Shown: in pieces, positions 52,678-63,356 of the stretch
Layout: the number at the start of each line of letters is the position of its first letter
Position numbering within the stretch: the stretch's first letter is position 1
Assembly: GCA_965248935.1 (NCBI GenBank)
Contig: OZ252214.1
Coordinates: 496,001-560,000, forward strand
Length of the DNA: 64,000 nt
Direction of reading: 5' to 3'
From: G032773895 sp965248935
Lineage (GTDB): Bacteria; Pseudomonadota; Gammaproteobacteria; Pseudomonadales; Cellvibrionaceae
Made by a program: the position numbers and the translations under genes
The notes under the pieces: model-generated
Told to the model about the DNA's origin: nothing
Seen by the model: only the letters and a program-made list of their open reading frames with translations
The model's database searches: none

Positions 52678-53910
52678 TTAGATTTCTAACAAAATGCGAG
52701 CTGGATCTTCGAGCATATCTTTAACGGCAACGAGGAATTGAACCGCTTCTTTGCCATCGATAACACGGTGATCATATGACAGCGCAAGGTACATCATAGG
52801 CAGCACCTTCACCTCACCATTCACCGCCATTGGGCGCTCTTGAATTTTATGCATTCCCAAAATTGCGGCTTGAGGTGGGTTCAAGATAGGTGTTGACATA
52901 AGTGAACCAAATACACCACCGTTGGTGATAGTAAAGGTTCCCCCCGTCATCTCATCAATGCTTAATTTACCATCGCGTGCGCGCAAACCAAAATCACGAA
53001 TACCACTTTCGACATCCGCCAACCCCATATTTTCTGCATTGCGAAGTACGGGTACCACTAAGCCTTTTTCGGTAGATACCGCAACACCAATATCTTGGTA
53101 GCCATGATAAACAATATCGTTACCATCTATTGACGCATTGACGGCGGGAAGGCGACGCAACGCTTCCACTGCCACTTTAACAAAAAACCCCATAAAACCA
53201 AGACGGGTGCCATTGTGAGACTTTTCAAATTGGTCTTTATACTTTTTACGAAGTTCCATGACCGGCCCCATGTTCACTTCGTTAAATGTTGTTAGCATGG
53301 CCGTTGATTGGGTCACGTCAACCAATCGTTCTGCAATACGTGCGCGCATACGTGTCATAGGGACGCGCTTTTCAACTCGTTCGCCCACTGGAACCTCAAC
53401 GGTAGGAGTTGATGCAACAGGTTTAGGTGTAATAGGTTTAGGTGCAGCGGGTTTAACCGCTGCTGGAGCCTCAGACTTTTGAGTGCCGCCATTTTTAATA
53501 AAGTATGTGACATCTTCTTTTGTAATACGACCACCTTTGCCTGTCGCCGTAACAAGAGAAAGGTCAACGCCTTTTTCTTGCGCGAGCTTTTGCGCAGCAG
53601 GGTTCACAAGCTGATCCGAAGGGGCTTCAGGTACGTTGGCAGGCTCACTGGCAGGTGCGGGAGCAGCGCCTGCGCCTTCAGCAAAAATAGCAATGACTTC
53701 GTTACTAAGAATCGTTTCACCTTCACCTTTTTTAATTTCGGCAATAGAGCCATCTGCCGGAGCAACTACTTCGAGTACAACCTTATCGGTTTCAATATCT
53801 ACAAGTAGTTCGTCACGAGAAACTGCTTCACCTGGTTGTTTATGCCAAGTAGCAATTAAACCGTCTTGAACAGATTCTGGGAAAGTTGGTGCTTTTATTT
53901 CGATTGTCAT
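52678..53910 (-). CDS. sucB: Dihydrolipoyl succinyltransferase (E2)
   Basis: This 410-residue protein has a lipoyl domain (DELLVDIETDKVVLEVVAPA, lysine in DIETDK), an E1/E3-binding domain (LVNPAAQKLAQEKGVDLSLV), an Ala/Pro-rich linker, and the catalytic domain ending with LSYDHRVIDGKEAVQFL. It is the core of the 2-oxoglutarate dehydrogenase complex, encoded directly after sucA. Confidence 0.98.
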   Translation of the reverse strand: MTIEIKAPTFPESVQDGLIATWHKQPGEAVSRDELLVDIETDKVVLEVVAPADGSIAEIKKGEGETILSNEVIAIFAEGAGAAPAPASEPANVPEAPSDQLVNPAAQKLAQEKGVDLSLVTATGKGGRITKEDVTYFIKNGGTQKSEAPAAVKPAAPKPITPKPVASTPTVEVPVGERVEKRVPMTRMRARIAERLVDVTQSTAMLTTFNEVNMGPVMELRKKYKDQFEKSHNGTRLGFMGFFVKVAVEALRRLPAVNASIDGNDIVYHGYQDIGVAVSTEKGLVVPVLRNAENMGLADVESGIRDFGLRARDGKLSIDEMTGGTFTITNGGVFGSLMSTPILNPPQAAILGMHKIQERPMAVNGEVKVLPMMYLALSYDHRVIDGKEAVQFLVAVKDMLEDPARILLEI

Positions 53911-54032
53911 TTCCTGCTATGTCCTTCTACGTAAGGCTCAAAAAAATAGGTTAAAAATAAAATTAAACTGCTGTCTTTATTCATTCGTTTGCTTAGACCG
54001 TTGACCTTAAACCACTGACCTAAACCACTGAC

Positions 54033-56872
54033 TTAAACCGTCGTATCTAATGCTGAATCAACAAACTTATGTTGCTGATCCAAATGCGTTGACATGTAAC
54101 CCCCCGCTGGAGCGGATGAGGCAGGTCTTCCCGCGTACCTTAAAAAGCTATCGCCATTCACCCTCTCCAATACACGACGCATACGATGTTGACTTGCGTA
54201 CCATGCGCCTTGGTTCATCGGCTCTTCTTGACACCAAATAACATCGGTCACCCCACCAAAGGGTTTCATTGCAATACGTAGATCTTCTTCAGGGAATGGA
54301 TAAAGTTGCTCCACTCGAATAATAGCCACATCGCCTTGTTTACGTTCTTCACGCCCTTCAAGTAGGTGGTAATACACTTTACCACTACAAAGAACTACGC
54401 GCTTAACCGCCTTCGGGTCAACAGCTTTATCACCGATGACAGGTTCAAATTTGCCGTTCGCTAATTCTTCTAATGAAGACACTGCGCTTTTATGGCGAAG
54501 CAAAGATTTAGGACTCATAACAACAAGTGGTCTGCGCATTGGGCGAATCGCCTGACGCCGAATCATATGGAATATTTGCGCAGGCGTGGTAGGAACACAC
54601 ACTTGGATATTGTGTTCAGCACACAACTGCATAAAGCGCTCTAGCCTCGCCGAAGAGTGTTCGGGCCCTTGCCCTTCGTAACCGTGAGGTAACAACATAG
54701 TGAGACCACAGAGTCTTCCCCACTTATGTTCACCGCTGGTAATAAATTGGTCGATGACCACCTGAGCGCCATTGGCAAAATCACCAAATTGCGCTTCCCA
54801 AATAACGACACCATTTGGCGAAGTGGTGGCGTAACCATATTCAAATGCTAATACCGCTTCTTCGGAAAGAAAGGAGTCGTAAATATCAAAATCTGGCTGG
54901 TCATCTGATAATTTGGCAAGAGGAATATATTGCTCGCCATCTTTTTGATTGTGGACAACGGCGTGCCGGTGAGAGAAGGTACCACGACCAACATCCTGAC
55001 CTGTAAGACGAACCCGATGCCCCTCTTTCAACAAGGCAGCATAGGCAAGCGTTTCTGCCATACCCCAGTTTAATGGCAAGGCACCGCCAGCCATTTTTCT
55101 ACGGTCTTCGTAAATTTTAGCGACTTGGCGCTGGGCTTGTACGCCGTCGGGAATATGGCTGATCTCTTCAGCAAGGTTTTGTAATTCTTTAAGCTGATAA
55201 CCTGTATCGGCTGGCGTTACCCAATCATGGCCAATATAGGGTGACCAATCAACAAACAACGATGAATCCGGCTGAGTCACCAAGCCACGAGCAACATATT
55301 CGCCTTTATCGAGAGCGGTACGATAATCCATCGCCATTTGATCGGTTTGCTCTTTGCTGTAAAGACCTTCCGCAACCAATTGCTCTGCGTATAACGTGCG
55401 CGTAGTTTTGTGGGAACGAATAGCCTTGTACATCACAGGTTGAGTCGATGAAGGTTCGTCGGTCTCATTGTGACCACGACGACGGTAACACACCAAATCG
55501 ATGACGACGTCTTTCTTAAATTCATGGCGATAATCCATCGCCAAAGAGGTAATAAGCGCAACGGCCTCTGGGTCATCGCCATTAACATGGAATATTGGAC
55601 ACTCCACCATTTTGGCAACGTCAGTCGAATAGATTGTGGAACGCGCATCTTCTTTATAGCTGGTGGTGAAACCAACTTGGTTATTAATCACGATGTGTAC
55701 CGTGCCGCCTGTTTTGTAAGCGCGTGTCTGCGACATCTGGAAGGTTTCCATTACCACACCCTGACCGGCAAATGCCGCATCCCGTGAACCACCACAGGCA
55801 CAACTAAGTTACCTTGTGAATCCTGACGGCGGTCTTGACGGGCGCGAACAGAGCCTTCAACCACAGGAGCAACAATCTCCAGGTGGGATGGGTTAAACGC
55901 CATAGCCAAGTGCATTTCTCCACCAGGGGTCATAACGTTAGATGAAAAACCCTGGTGATATTTCACATCACCCGATGTATCAACAAGTTTCTTACCTTCA
56001 AATTCACCAAAAAGCTCAACGGGGTTTTTACCCAAAATATTCACTAAAGTATTCAGACGGCCACGGTGCGCCATACCCAATACCATTTCTTTCGCTCCGT
56101 ACTCACCGGCTCGATTAATAAGCTCATCCAACAGTGGAATAAAGCTTTCGCCGCCCTCTAAACCAAAGCGCTTTGTGCCAGGGTATTTACTGTCTAAATG
56201 ACGCTCTAAACCTTCAGCCGCCGTCAACCTGTTAAGAATGTTATCTTTGCCCTCTGCGGAAAAGTCCGGGCACGCGCGTGTACTTTCTAGGCGATGAAGT
56301 AGCCAGCTACGCTCATCAAAATTATTGATATGCATAACTTCTGCACCTACGTTGCCGCAGTAGGTTTTTTCTAAGTCAGCAATAATATTTTTCAGTGGCG
56401 CTTCGTTGTAACCAAAGGACAGGTCACCTGTTTGGAAAACAGAGTCCAAATCCATTGAGTTTAGGCCGTGAAAGCGTAAATCTAGGTCCGGCGACGTTGC
56501 AGACTCCAACAACCCCAATGGGTCAATATTAGCTTTACGATGACCACTTAAGCGGTAGGAGTTAGCAAGTTGAACCACTTCAACCTGTTTGCGTTCATGG
56601 ACAATGTCACCGCAACCTGTACTGGGGCGAGCAATACTGGCACCGCCGCGCACTCGACCAAGCTGCTCAAAGTATTGCACAATTTCTGAATGCGCAACGT
56701 CATTACCCACCGCCCCATTAACACGAGGAAGCTTATCGAAATAATCTCGCCATTCTTCCAGGACGGAATGTGGATCACGAAGATAGGCTTCGTAGACTTC
56801 TTCAACATAGGCTGCATTCCCACCCGAAATATGGGAAGTACTCCACAACAATTCCATCAAGCTTTCTTGCAT
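54033..56872 (-). pseudogene. sucA: 2-oxoglutarate dehydrogenase E1, frameshifted
   Basis: Two frames together encode a full-length SucA (about 945 residues from the ATG at 56872, MQESLMELLWSTSHISGGNA). The first runs to VVPVVVHG and then leaves the family sequence; the second resumes at the homologous ETFQMSQTRAYKTGGTVHIV (thiamine diphosphate region). The junction is CACGGGATGCGG, where CACGGNGATGCGG would read HGDAAFAGQGVV: one base is missing at the C-run 55781-55783. All neighbours are intact and the enzyme is central, so a sequencing or assembly error is quite possible; otherwise the gene is inactivated. Confidence 0.9.
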
Positions 56873-57214
56873 CTTTGCCCACCGTATTGCGAAGTTCAAA
56901 AGCATCGGCTTTTTCAACGAACTTCTTACTTCTTAAATTACGTCTTAATTTATGCCGCTTTCCTATCCTCGCCCTACCGAGGAATTCCCATCTATTCCCA
57001 TCATAGGAGTATAGGAGATAACTAGACACACCAAAAAAGCGCAATTCTACAGCAATTACCACTAGGTAATCGATTTAGAAATGCACTTCTTTAACGTTTT
57101 TATTTCTTTATTGCCTACCGAGGCAATGTTTGTATAAATCTTACCCAGATGATACCGATTATACCCGTATGACTTATACACCACCGCACCACGTTAACAC
57201 CATAACCAATATTC
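56873..57214. other. Gap between sdhB and sucA
   Basis: About 340 bp without a credible gene. Small frames here are shadows. It may hold a suc-specific promoter; no clear consensus seen. Confidence 0.4.
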
Positions 57215-57931
57215 CTAGGTTCCGCGTTGCAACAACATATTGCGAATATGGCCAATTGCCTTAGTCGGATTTAAACCTTTAGGACACACAGCAACACACG
57301 CTTGAATTCCGTGACAACGGAAAACACTAAACGGGTCGTCTAGACCAGTTAAACGTTGCTCCGTTGCGGTATCTCGACTATCCGCCAAAAAACGATATGC
57401 CTGTAACAAACCAGCAGGACCAATAAATTTATCTGGGTTCCACCAAAATGACGGGCAGCTCGTTGAGCAACACGCACATAGAATACACTCGTACAAACCA
57501 TCCAGTTTTTCTCTATCCTCTGGAGATTGTAAGCGCTCAATAGCGGGTGCGGGTGTATCGTTTTGCAAGAAAGGTTCTATCTTGCGGTATTGTGCGTAGA
57601 ATTGAGACATATCGATAACCAAGTCCCGCACTACAGGTAAACCCGGTAAGGGACGTAATACCAGCTTATTCCTTTTAACGCATTCGGACAGCGGCGTAAT
57701 ACACGCCAAGCCATTTGTCCCAGAGATATTCACACCGTCTGATCCACATACGCCCTCTCGGCAAGAACGACGAAATGCAAGGGAAGGGTCCTGTTCTTTT
57801 AGTAATTCAAGAACATCCAATACCATTAAATCTTTCCCCTGGATATCCACCTCGTAAGATTTCATATAAGGCGCGGAATCCGTTTCAGGGTTGTATCTAT
57901 AGACTTCGACTTTTAACATTTTTATGCCCAT
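57215..57931 (-). CDS. sdhB: Succinate dehydrogenase iron-sulfur subunit
   Basis: This 238-residue protein (an ATG four codons in, at 57919, is also possible) has a 2Fe-2S domain with SCREGVCGSDGVNISG, then two ferredoxin-type clusters CILCACCSTSCPSFWWN and CHGIQACVAVCPKGLNP. It carries electrons from SdhA to quinone. It lies 41 bases after sdhA. Confidence 0.98.
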   Translation of the reverse strand: MGIKMLKVEVYRYNPETDSAPYMKSYEVDIQGKDLMVLDVLELLKEQDPSLAFRRSCREGVCGSDGVNISGTNGLACITPLSECVKRNKLVLRPLPGLPVVRDLVIDMSQFYAQYRKIEPFLQNDTPAPAIERLQSPEDREKLDGLYECILCACCSTSCPSFWWNPDKFIGPAGLLQAYRFLADSRDTATEQRLTGLDDPFSVFRCHGIQACVAVCPKGLNPTKAIGHIRNMLLQRGT

Positions 57932-57972
57932 TCAAACTCTAGGTGCTTAAGCCAACTCAGCTCCGGCAGAAA

Positions 57973-59745
57973 TTAATATGTACGAACCTTAGGCTCAAAG
58001 GCTTCCATAGTTTTTGGTGCAAAATTCACTGCACGTTTACCAACACGTTTTTCTTCTGGAAAATACATTGAGTGGCATAGCCAATTGTCATCATCACGCT
58101 CTTGATAATCTTCACGAGCATGAGCGCCGCGAGACTCTTTTCTTTCTTCCGCAGCAATTGCAGTGGCTTCGGCAACTTCAAAAAGGTTTTGAACTTCAAG
58201 CGCTTCGATTCTTGCCGTATTAAATGTACTGCTCTTATCCGCCAAGCATAAATTATCCACACGCTCCCTTAATACTCTCAGCTTCTCAATACCCTGCCTC
58301 ATAAATTCACCTTTACGGAATACACCAAAGTGGTTTTGCATAACATTTTGCAGGTCTTTTCTTACTTCAGCAGCCGATTCACCTTCTGTTGCGTTATTTA
58401 ATTTATTTAAGCGTGACATGGCCGCGTCAATATCACTATCAGTCGGTTCTCTAAACTCAACGCCCTCACGAAGGGTCTTCTCAATAAACATTCCAGAAGA
58501 GCGACCAAATACAATCAAGTCGAGAAGAGAGTTTCCACCTAAGCGATTTGCACCATGAACAGACACACAGGCCACCTCGCCACAGGCATAAAAACCTTCG
58601 ATAACCTGATCGCTACCTTGCGCATCAAGCGATAACGCTTGGCCATCTACGTTGGTTGGAATTCCACCCATCATATAGTGGCAAGTTGGCACAACCGGAA
58701 TGGAATCAACAACCGGGTCGGCATGAGCAAAGGTGCGTGACAGCTCAAGAACCCCAGGCAGACGCTGGTTCAAGGTTTCCGCGCCCAGATGATCGAGCTT
58801 TAAGAAAACATGATCACCATTCTCACCGCAACCACGCCCCTCTAAAATTTCCAAGACTATAGAACGAGCAACCACATCTCGTCCTGCCAAGTCTTTTGCA
58901 TTTGGCGCATAACGCTCCATAAAACGCTCGCCATCTTTATTAATTAAATAACCACCTTCGCCTCGGCAACCTTCAGTAACAAGTACCCCCGCACCGTGGA
59001 TGCCGGTTGGATGGAACTGCCACATTTCAATATCTTGTACGGGATAACCAGCACGCAGTGACATACCTATGCCATCACCCGTATTAATATGTGCGTTAGT
59101 CGTGGAAGCAAAAATACGTCCCGCTCCGCCAGTGGCAAATACGGTCGCTTTGGATTTAACAAAAACAGTTTCACCATCTTCCATATTGATTGCGATAACA
59201 CCGCAAACAACACCATCTTGGTTCTTAACAAGATCGACAGCAAACCATTCGTTTAAGAAAACGGTATCGTTTTTCACATTACCTTGATAAAGCGCGTGCA
59301 AAAGTGCATGGCCTGTTCTATCCGCCGCTGCACAGGTTCGGGCAGCTTGCCCACCCTTGCCAAAATCTTTTGATTGGCCACCAAAAGGCCGCTGATAAAT
59401 TCGCCCCTCTTCGGTACGTGAAAAAGGGAGGCCCATGTGTTCCAATTCAAATACAGCTTCTGGGCCGGTTGAACACATAAACTCAATGGCATCCTGATCA
59501 CCAATGTAATCGGAACCTTTAACCGTATCGTACATATGCCAACGCCAATCATCGTTGGGGTCGGAACTGGCAATCGCACAAGTAATGCCACCCTGGGCAG
59601 AAACCGTATGAGAGCGTGTTGGGAAGACTTTTGTAATAACGGCTGTTTTGTAGCCAGATTGAGCCAGTTGAAGCGACGCACGCATTCCAGCACCACCACC
59701 ACCCACAACAATACCGTCGAATGAAATTGTTCGCATATTAGACAT
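57973..59745 (-). CDS. sdhA: Succinate dehydrogenase flavoprotein subunit
   Basis: This 590-residue protein has N-terminal FAD-binding VVGGGGAGMRASLQLAQSGY, the covalent-flavin His in TRSHTVSAQGG, and active-site motifs HPTGIHGAG, TEGCRGEGG and CHYMMGGIPTNVDG. It oxidises succinate to fumarate on the cytoplasmic face. It lies 4 bases from sdhD. Confidence 0.98.
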   Translation of the reverse strand: MSNMRTISFDGIVVGGGGAGMRASLQLAQSGYKTAVITKVFPTRSHTVSAQGGITCAIASSDPNDDWRWHMYDTVKGSDYIGDQDAIEFMCSTGPEAVFELEHMGLPFSRTEEGRIYQRPFGGQSKDFGKGGQAARTCAAADRTGHALLHALYQGNVKNDTVFLNEWFAVDLVKNQDGVVCGVIAINMEDGETVFVKSKATVFATGGAGRIFASTTNAHINTGDGIGMSLRAGYPVQDIEMWQFHPTGIHGAGVLVTEGCRGEGGYLINKDGERFMERYAPNAKDLAGRDVVARSIVLEILEGRGCGENGDHVFLKLDHLGAETLNQRLPGVLELSRTFAHADPVVDSIPVVPTCHYMMGGIPTNVDGQALSLDAQGSDQVIEGFYACGEVACVSVHGANRLGGNSLLDLIVFGRSSGMFIEKTLREGVEFREPTDSDIDAAMSRLNKLNNATEGESAAEVRKDLQNVMQNHFGVFRKGEFMRQGIEKLRVLRERVDNLCLADKSSTFNTARIEALEVQNLFEVAEATAIAAEERKESRGAHAREDYQERDDDNWLCHSMYFPEEKRVGKRAVNFAPKTMEAFEPKVRTY

Positions 59746-59749
59746 TAGA

Positions 59750-60124
59750 TTAAAGCCCCCACAAAATTTCGACGCCCCAAATAAGGAATGCCGCTGATAC
59801 TAGTGCGTAGGTACTCAATACCACAATACGCAAAAAAAGTGCTTTGCCGCCCATCATTCGAGTGGTGACGTAATCGGTGAGCACACCCCATAAACCAATC
59901 CAGCCGTGGGCAACCGTGGAAACAATAACAAGCAAGCTCGATAACCGAACCCAGAAATTAGAGAATAAAGAAGACCATTGATCAAAAGTCAGGTCGGGGT
60001 TCATAACTAAATAGGCGACGATAAAAATCGTATAGGCACCTAAAACAACCGCACTAAAGCGTTGTAGAATCCAATCAGATAAACCGTTACGACTAAACGA
60101 TGTTGCTGCCATTACCATACCCAC
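59750..60124 (-). CDS. sdhD: Succinate dehydrogenase membrane anchor SdhD
   Basis: This 124-residue protein has three membrane helices and TVAHGWIGLWGVLTDYVTTR containing the heme-ligand His. It binds quinone and heme b with SdhC. It overlaps sdhC by 13 bases. Confidence 0.95.
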   Translation of the reverse strand: MGMVMAATSFSRNGLSDWILQRFSAVVLGAYTIFIVAYLVMNPDLTFDQWSSLFSNFWVRLSSLLVIVSTVAHGWIGLWGVLTDYVTTRMMGGKALFLRIVVLSTYALVSAAFLIWGVEILWGL

Positions 60125-60525
60125 ACCCCCGATAAAACAATCAGCACAATTGATAATGCGATGGCCAGCGTAGCTCCAAGCTGGCCGCCCTCCAAGGTTT
60201 CACCTATTCCCAGGTCCATTATAAGGTGGCGAATGCCTGCGGCTAAATGATACGAAAGGGAAGCGAGCACGCCCCACACTATAAATTTGACTAGCGGCAG
60301 TGCCATCAATTCTTTAAGTGAATCGAACTCTTCCTGGGAAGATAAGCTCGCATCGAGCATCCACATTAAAATTAATACACCGGCAAGAAGTACCACGCCA
60401 CTTACTCGATGGGCAATGGACACGATGGCAGTAATTGGAAATTTAATGGTCAACAAATCCAAGTTGACGGGTCTGTTTTTATTCACGGCTTGTCTCACTT
60501 TGTTTCCAGTGGCGGTCAACTGCAC
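60112..60525 (-). CDS. sdhC: Succinate dehydrogenase cytochrome b556 subunit
   Basis: This 137-residue protein has three membrane helices and the signature RPVNLDLLTIKFPITAIVSI with HRVSG and SYHLAAGIRHLIMD (heme His). The first codon shown is GTG; an internal GTG about eight codons on (VRQAVNKNRPVNLDL) may be the true start. Confidence 0.95.
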   Translation of the reverse strand: MQLTATGNKVRQAVNKNRPVNLDLLTIKFPITAIVSIAHRVSGVVLLAGVLILMWMLDASLSSQEEFDSLKELMALPLVKFIVWGVLASLSYHLAAGIRHLIMDLGIGETLEGGQLGATLAIALSIVLIVLSGVWVW

Positions 60526-61114
60526 TATATTTACCGTTATTCTGAGAAAATACTGAAGACTCGAACAACATCTAATATTATTAATAAATTAAACTTATGA
60601 GAGGTTAAGTTACACATCTGAGGCCAAAATTTAGGCGCTTGCCATAGTCATTGGGCACCACAGACGGCGCAGGATTATAGTGACGCATCGCAAAAATTAC
60701 AAACGCCATAAACGATTATGGCCGTTTAGCTCTCTACTTTTTGTCAGCTAACGGAAAAACACACACAACGAAGCGATAGCTGGGCAGCACTTTGCACCAC
60801 TTCCTCGTACAGCACTATAATAAAAGAATTAGGTCCTATCTCTAAGCAGTAAAGCAGGTTTTGTTGATTCTGCTCAAATTCCCTAAAAGAATAAGAATCG
60901 TTAACAACTACAGTTTGTGCAATTATGCCACTATAATGAAGAACATGCTTATCAAGTGCAGTTCTGATTGACATACATCACTGGGTACGTATAGTTTCCG
61001 CACTCGAAATTAAGAATCAAAACCGATAAAAAACAATAAGCACATAATAGTCAACACAATTATGTGCGGTTTTCACAGTATTTTATACCTTTTAAATTAT
61101 TACAGGAGTCCGTA
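60526..61114. other. Divergent promoter region of sdhC and gltA
   Basis: About 590 bp between divergent TCA genes. A 76-codon minus frame (60744-60974) has no known domain and probably is not a gene. The gltA sigma-70 promoter is at 60968-60995. Confidence 0.5.
60968..60995 (+). promoter_or_regulatory. Sigma-70 promoter for gltA
   Basis: TTGACA (60968-60973), a 16-base spacer and TATAGT (60990-60995) give a near-consensus promoter with a roughly 110-base leader to the gltA ATG at 61115. Confidence 0.75.
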
Positions 61115-62425
61115 ATGACTGATAAGAAGGCCAACCTTTCGGTCGATGGCTTGGATGATTCCATTGAGTTACCAGTATATTCTGGCACTCTAGGTCCCGA
61201 TGTTATTGATGTCCGCGCCCTAACTGGAAACGGCTACTTTACCTACGACCCAGGCTTTGTCTCCACTGCGTCATGCGAATCTGCGATTACTTATATCGAT
61301 GGGGGTAAGGGAGTCTTGCTCCACAGAGGCTATGCGATTGACGACCTCGCAGAAAACTCTGACTACCTTGAAACCTGCTATCTACTTCTTCACGGTGAAA
61401 TGCCTTCGAAGAAAGAATACGATGAATTTGTTGATATCATAACCACCCACAGCATGGTGAACGAATCAATTAACCGCTTTATTAAAGGCTTTAATCACGA
61501 CGCTCACCCAATGGCAATGATGTGTGGAATTGTCGGCGCCCTATCCGCCTTCTACCACGATTCTCTCGACATCAACAATCCAGAACACCGCCTTATTTCA
61601 GCTCACCGGCTTATCGCAAAAATGCCAACATTGGCAGCCATGTGCTACAAGCACTCCAAGGGCGAACCCTTCATGTACCCGCAAAATAACCTGAGTTATT
61701 CAGAAAACTTTTTGCACATGATGTTTGGCTCACCCTGTGCCGACAAGAAGGTTAGCCCTGTGCTTGCCAAGGCTATGGACAGAATCTTTCTGTTACACGC
61801 GGACCATGAGCAAAATGCCTCCACCTCTACCGTACGTTTGGCCGGTTCTTCGGGTGCCAACCCGTTTGCCTGCATTGCCTCTGGTATTGCCACACTATGG
61901 GGCCCCGCCCACGGCGGCGCAAACGAAGCGGTTTTGACCATGCTGGAAGAGATTGGCAGCGTAGATAATATTGATACGTTTGTTGCCAGAGCAAAAGACA
62001 AAAATGATCCTTTCCGCCTAATGGGCTTTGGTCACCGCGTATACAAAAACTTTGATCCACGCGCTAAAGTCATGAAGCAAACATGCGATGAAGTTCTGAG
62101 CGAACTAGGTCTCAAAGACGACCCTCTATTGAATATCGCTAAGCGCCTTGAACAAATTGCACTTGAAGACGAATACTTTATTGAGAAGAAGCTCTATCCA
62201 AACGTGGACTTCTACTCAGGCATCATTATGAAGGCCATAGGTATTCCCACTGATATGTTCACGGTGATTTTTGCTACTGGCCGAACGGTAGGTTGGGTTG
62301 CTCACTGGCATGAAATGATCAGCCAAGGCTATAAAATTGGCCGCCCGCGCCAGCTATACACAGGCTCTAAGCGCCGCGAGGTCTCTCCTCGCGATAACCG
62401 GGCAAGCATTAAAAAAAGTTTTTAA
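61115..62425 (+). CDS. gltA: Citrate synthase (type II)
   Basis: This protein is 436 residues from the ATG at 61115, with AGGAG (61104-61108) upstream; the frame opens at 61064. Active-site residues are in HADHEQNASTSTVRLAGSSG, GPAHGGANEAVLTMLEEIG, FGHRVYKNFDPRAKVMK and the C-terminal GRTVGWVAHWHEM. It makes citrate from oxaloacetate and acetyl-CoA and faces away from sdhC. Confidence 0.97.
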   Translation: MTDKKANLSVDGLDDSIELPVYSGTLGPDVIDVRALTGNGYFTYDPGFVSTASCESAITYIDGGKGVLLHRGYAIDDLAENSDYLETCYLLLHGEMPSKKEYDEFVDIITTHSMVNESINRFIKGFNHDAHPMAMMCGIVGALSAFYHDSLDINNPEHRLISAHRLIAKMPTLAAMCYKHSKGEPFMYPQNNLSYSENFLHMMFGSPCADKKVSPVLAKAMDRIFLLHADHEQNASTSTVRLAGSSGANPFACIASGIATLWGPAHGGANEAVLTMLEEIGSVDNIDTFVARAKDKNDPFRLMGFGHRVYKNFDPRAKVMKQTCDEVLSELGLKDDPLLNIAKRLEQIALEDEYFIEKKLYPNVDFYSGIIMKAIGIPTDMFTVIFATGRTVGWVAHWHEMISQGYKIGRPRQLYTGSKRREVSPRDNRASIKKSF

Positions 62426-62439
62426 GCTAGCCAAAAACG

Positions 62440-62467
62440 AAAAAACTGCGCAATTGCGCAGTTTTTT
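62440..62467 (+). terminator. Rho-independent terminator after gltA
   Basis: AAAAAACTGCGCAATTGCGC followed by AGTTTTTT is a 28-base perfect palindrome, 15 bases past the gltA stop. It could serve both strands. Confidence 0.92.
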
Positions 62468-62499
62468 TTCGCCTACATTATCGCTCCATTATCAAACAA

Positions 62500-63192
62500 C
62501 TAGCCCTCATCCAATGACATCAATCGTTCATTCACTCTCTTCCATTGAGGCAAATTAACCATACTGTTACCATTTAACTGTTTACCTCTCTCCTTTGCCA
62601 GCCAAATACTGCTGCCGCTAAAACTATAGATGGGAACCAAGTCTGGGCGTTCGGAAGCTGGTTTAATCATCTTATCAATATTATCTAAAATTAATGGTTC
62701 TGAACTCGGAGTCTCATAGTAGGCCAACACCATATGAGGCTGATTAAATGTTGTCGATTTTACGTAGGTAATTCTTAATTTATCCTGATTAACCAAAGAC
62801 TCGATTAAGGAAAAATATTTTCCTATAGAGAAATCCTCGCAATCGCCACCATTTGTCGCCAGGGTTTCAAGGGGGGTTGCCCAGTAGTCTTCTTTCCCCC
62901 AGTGATCAATATCCGCAAGCCAGCGCACCTTATTAAAATAATCGTTAGCATGTTGAATTTTTATTCGATCATCAACTGTATCACTCTCTCTATCCACATC
63001 CATATATCTCCTCCAGCCCACAACGCGGAGCATAGCTTCAATACCGTAGATACTCTCAACTTTCGCTAACAGCTCAGGGCTGACCTTCAACCGAAGGCTT
63101 TCAGCACCGTAGGCAACGGTAGAACTAAAAATGGAAGCATACGCTATAGAGTAGAATATGGAACGAAAACGTGTAAGATAGCGAATCATCAT
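62500..63192 (-). CDS. lapG: LapG-like periplasmic cysteine protease (BTLCP)
   Basis: This 230-residue protein has a signal peptide (cleavage near VAYG-AES, residue 30) and a transglutaminase-like cysteine protease fold with C118 (ATNGGDCEDFS), H153 (NQPHMVLAYY) and D170 (ILDNID), the catalytic triad of LapG. LapG cleaves large surface adhesins when c-di-GMP is low; LapD controls it. No lapD or adhesin lies in the window, so the target is unknown. Confidence 0.88.
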   Translation of the reverse strand: MMIRYLTRFRSIFYSIAYASIFSSTVAYGAESLRLKVSPELLAKVESIYGIEAMLRVVGWRRYMDVDRESDTVDDRIKIQHANDYFNKVRWLADIDHWGKEDYWATPLETLATNGGDCEDFSIGKYFSLIESLVNQDKLRITYVKSTTFNQPHMVLAYYETPSSEPLILDNIDKMIKPASERPDLVPIYSFSGSSIWLAKERGKQLNGNSMVNLPQWKRVNERLMSLDEG

Positions 63193-63356
63193 GAAAGTAT
63201 AGAGCTTAGTCTCTAATTCACCTTGAAATTTCTGTTTAAATTTATATATTTATGCTGCTTGGACTAGAACGAAGCGGAACAATATCCGTCTAACGCCCTC
63301 CGAGTACCCTCAACCAATTAAAACAAACATAGTAAATAAAAACATAGGAGTAAATA

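Noticed and set aside
54033..55757. Second separate dehydrogenase gene
   Set aside because: It continues exactly where the upstream frame stops matching SucA; the two are one gene split by a frameshift.
60744..60974. 76-codon minus-strand gene upstream of gltA
   Set aside because: No recognisable domain, start context is weak, and it occupies a promoter region.
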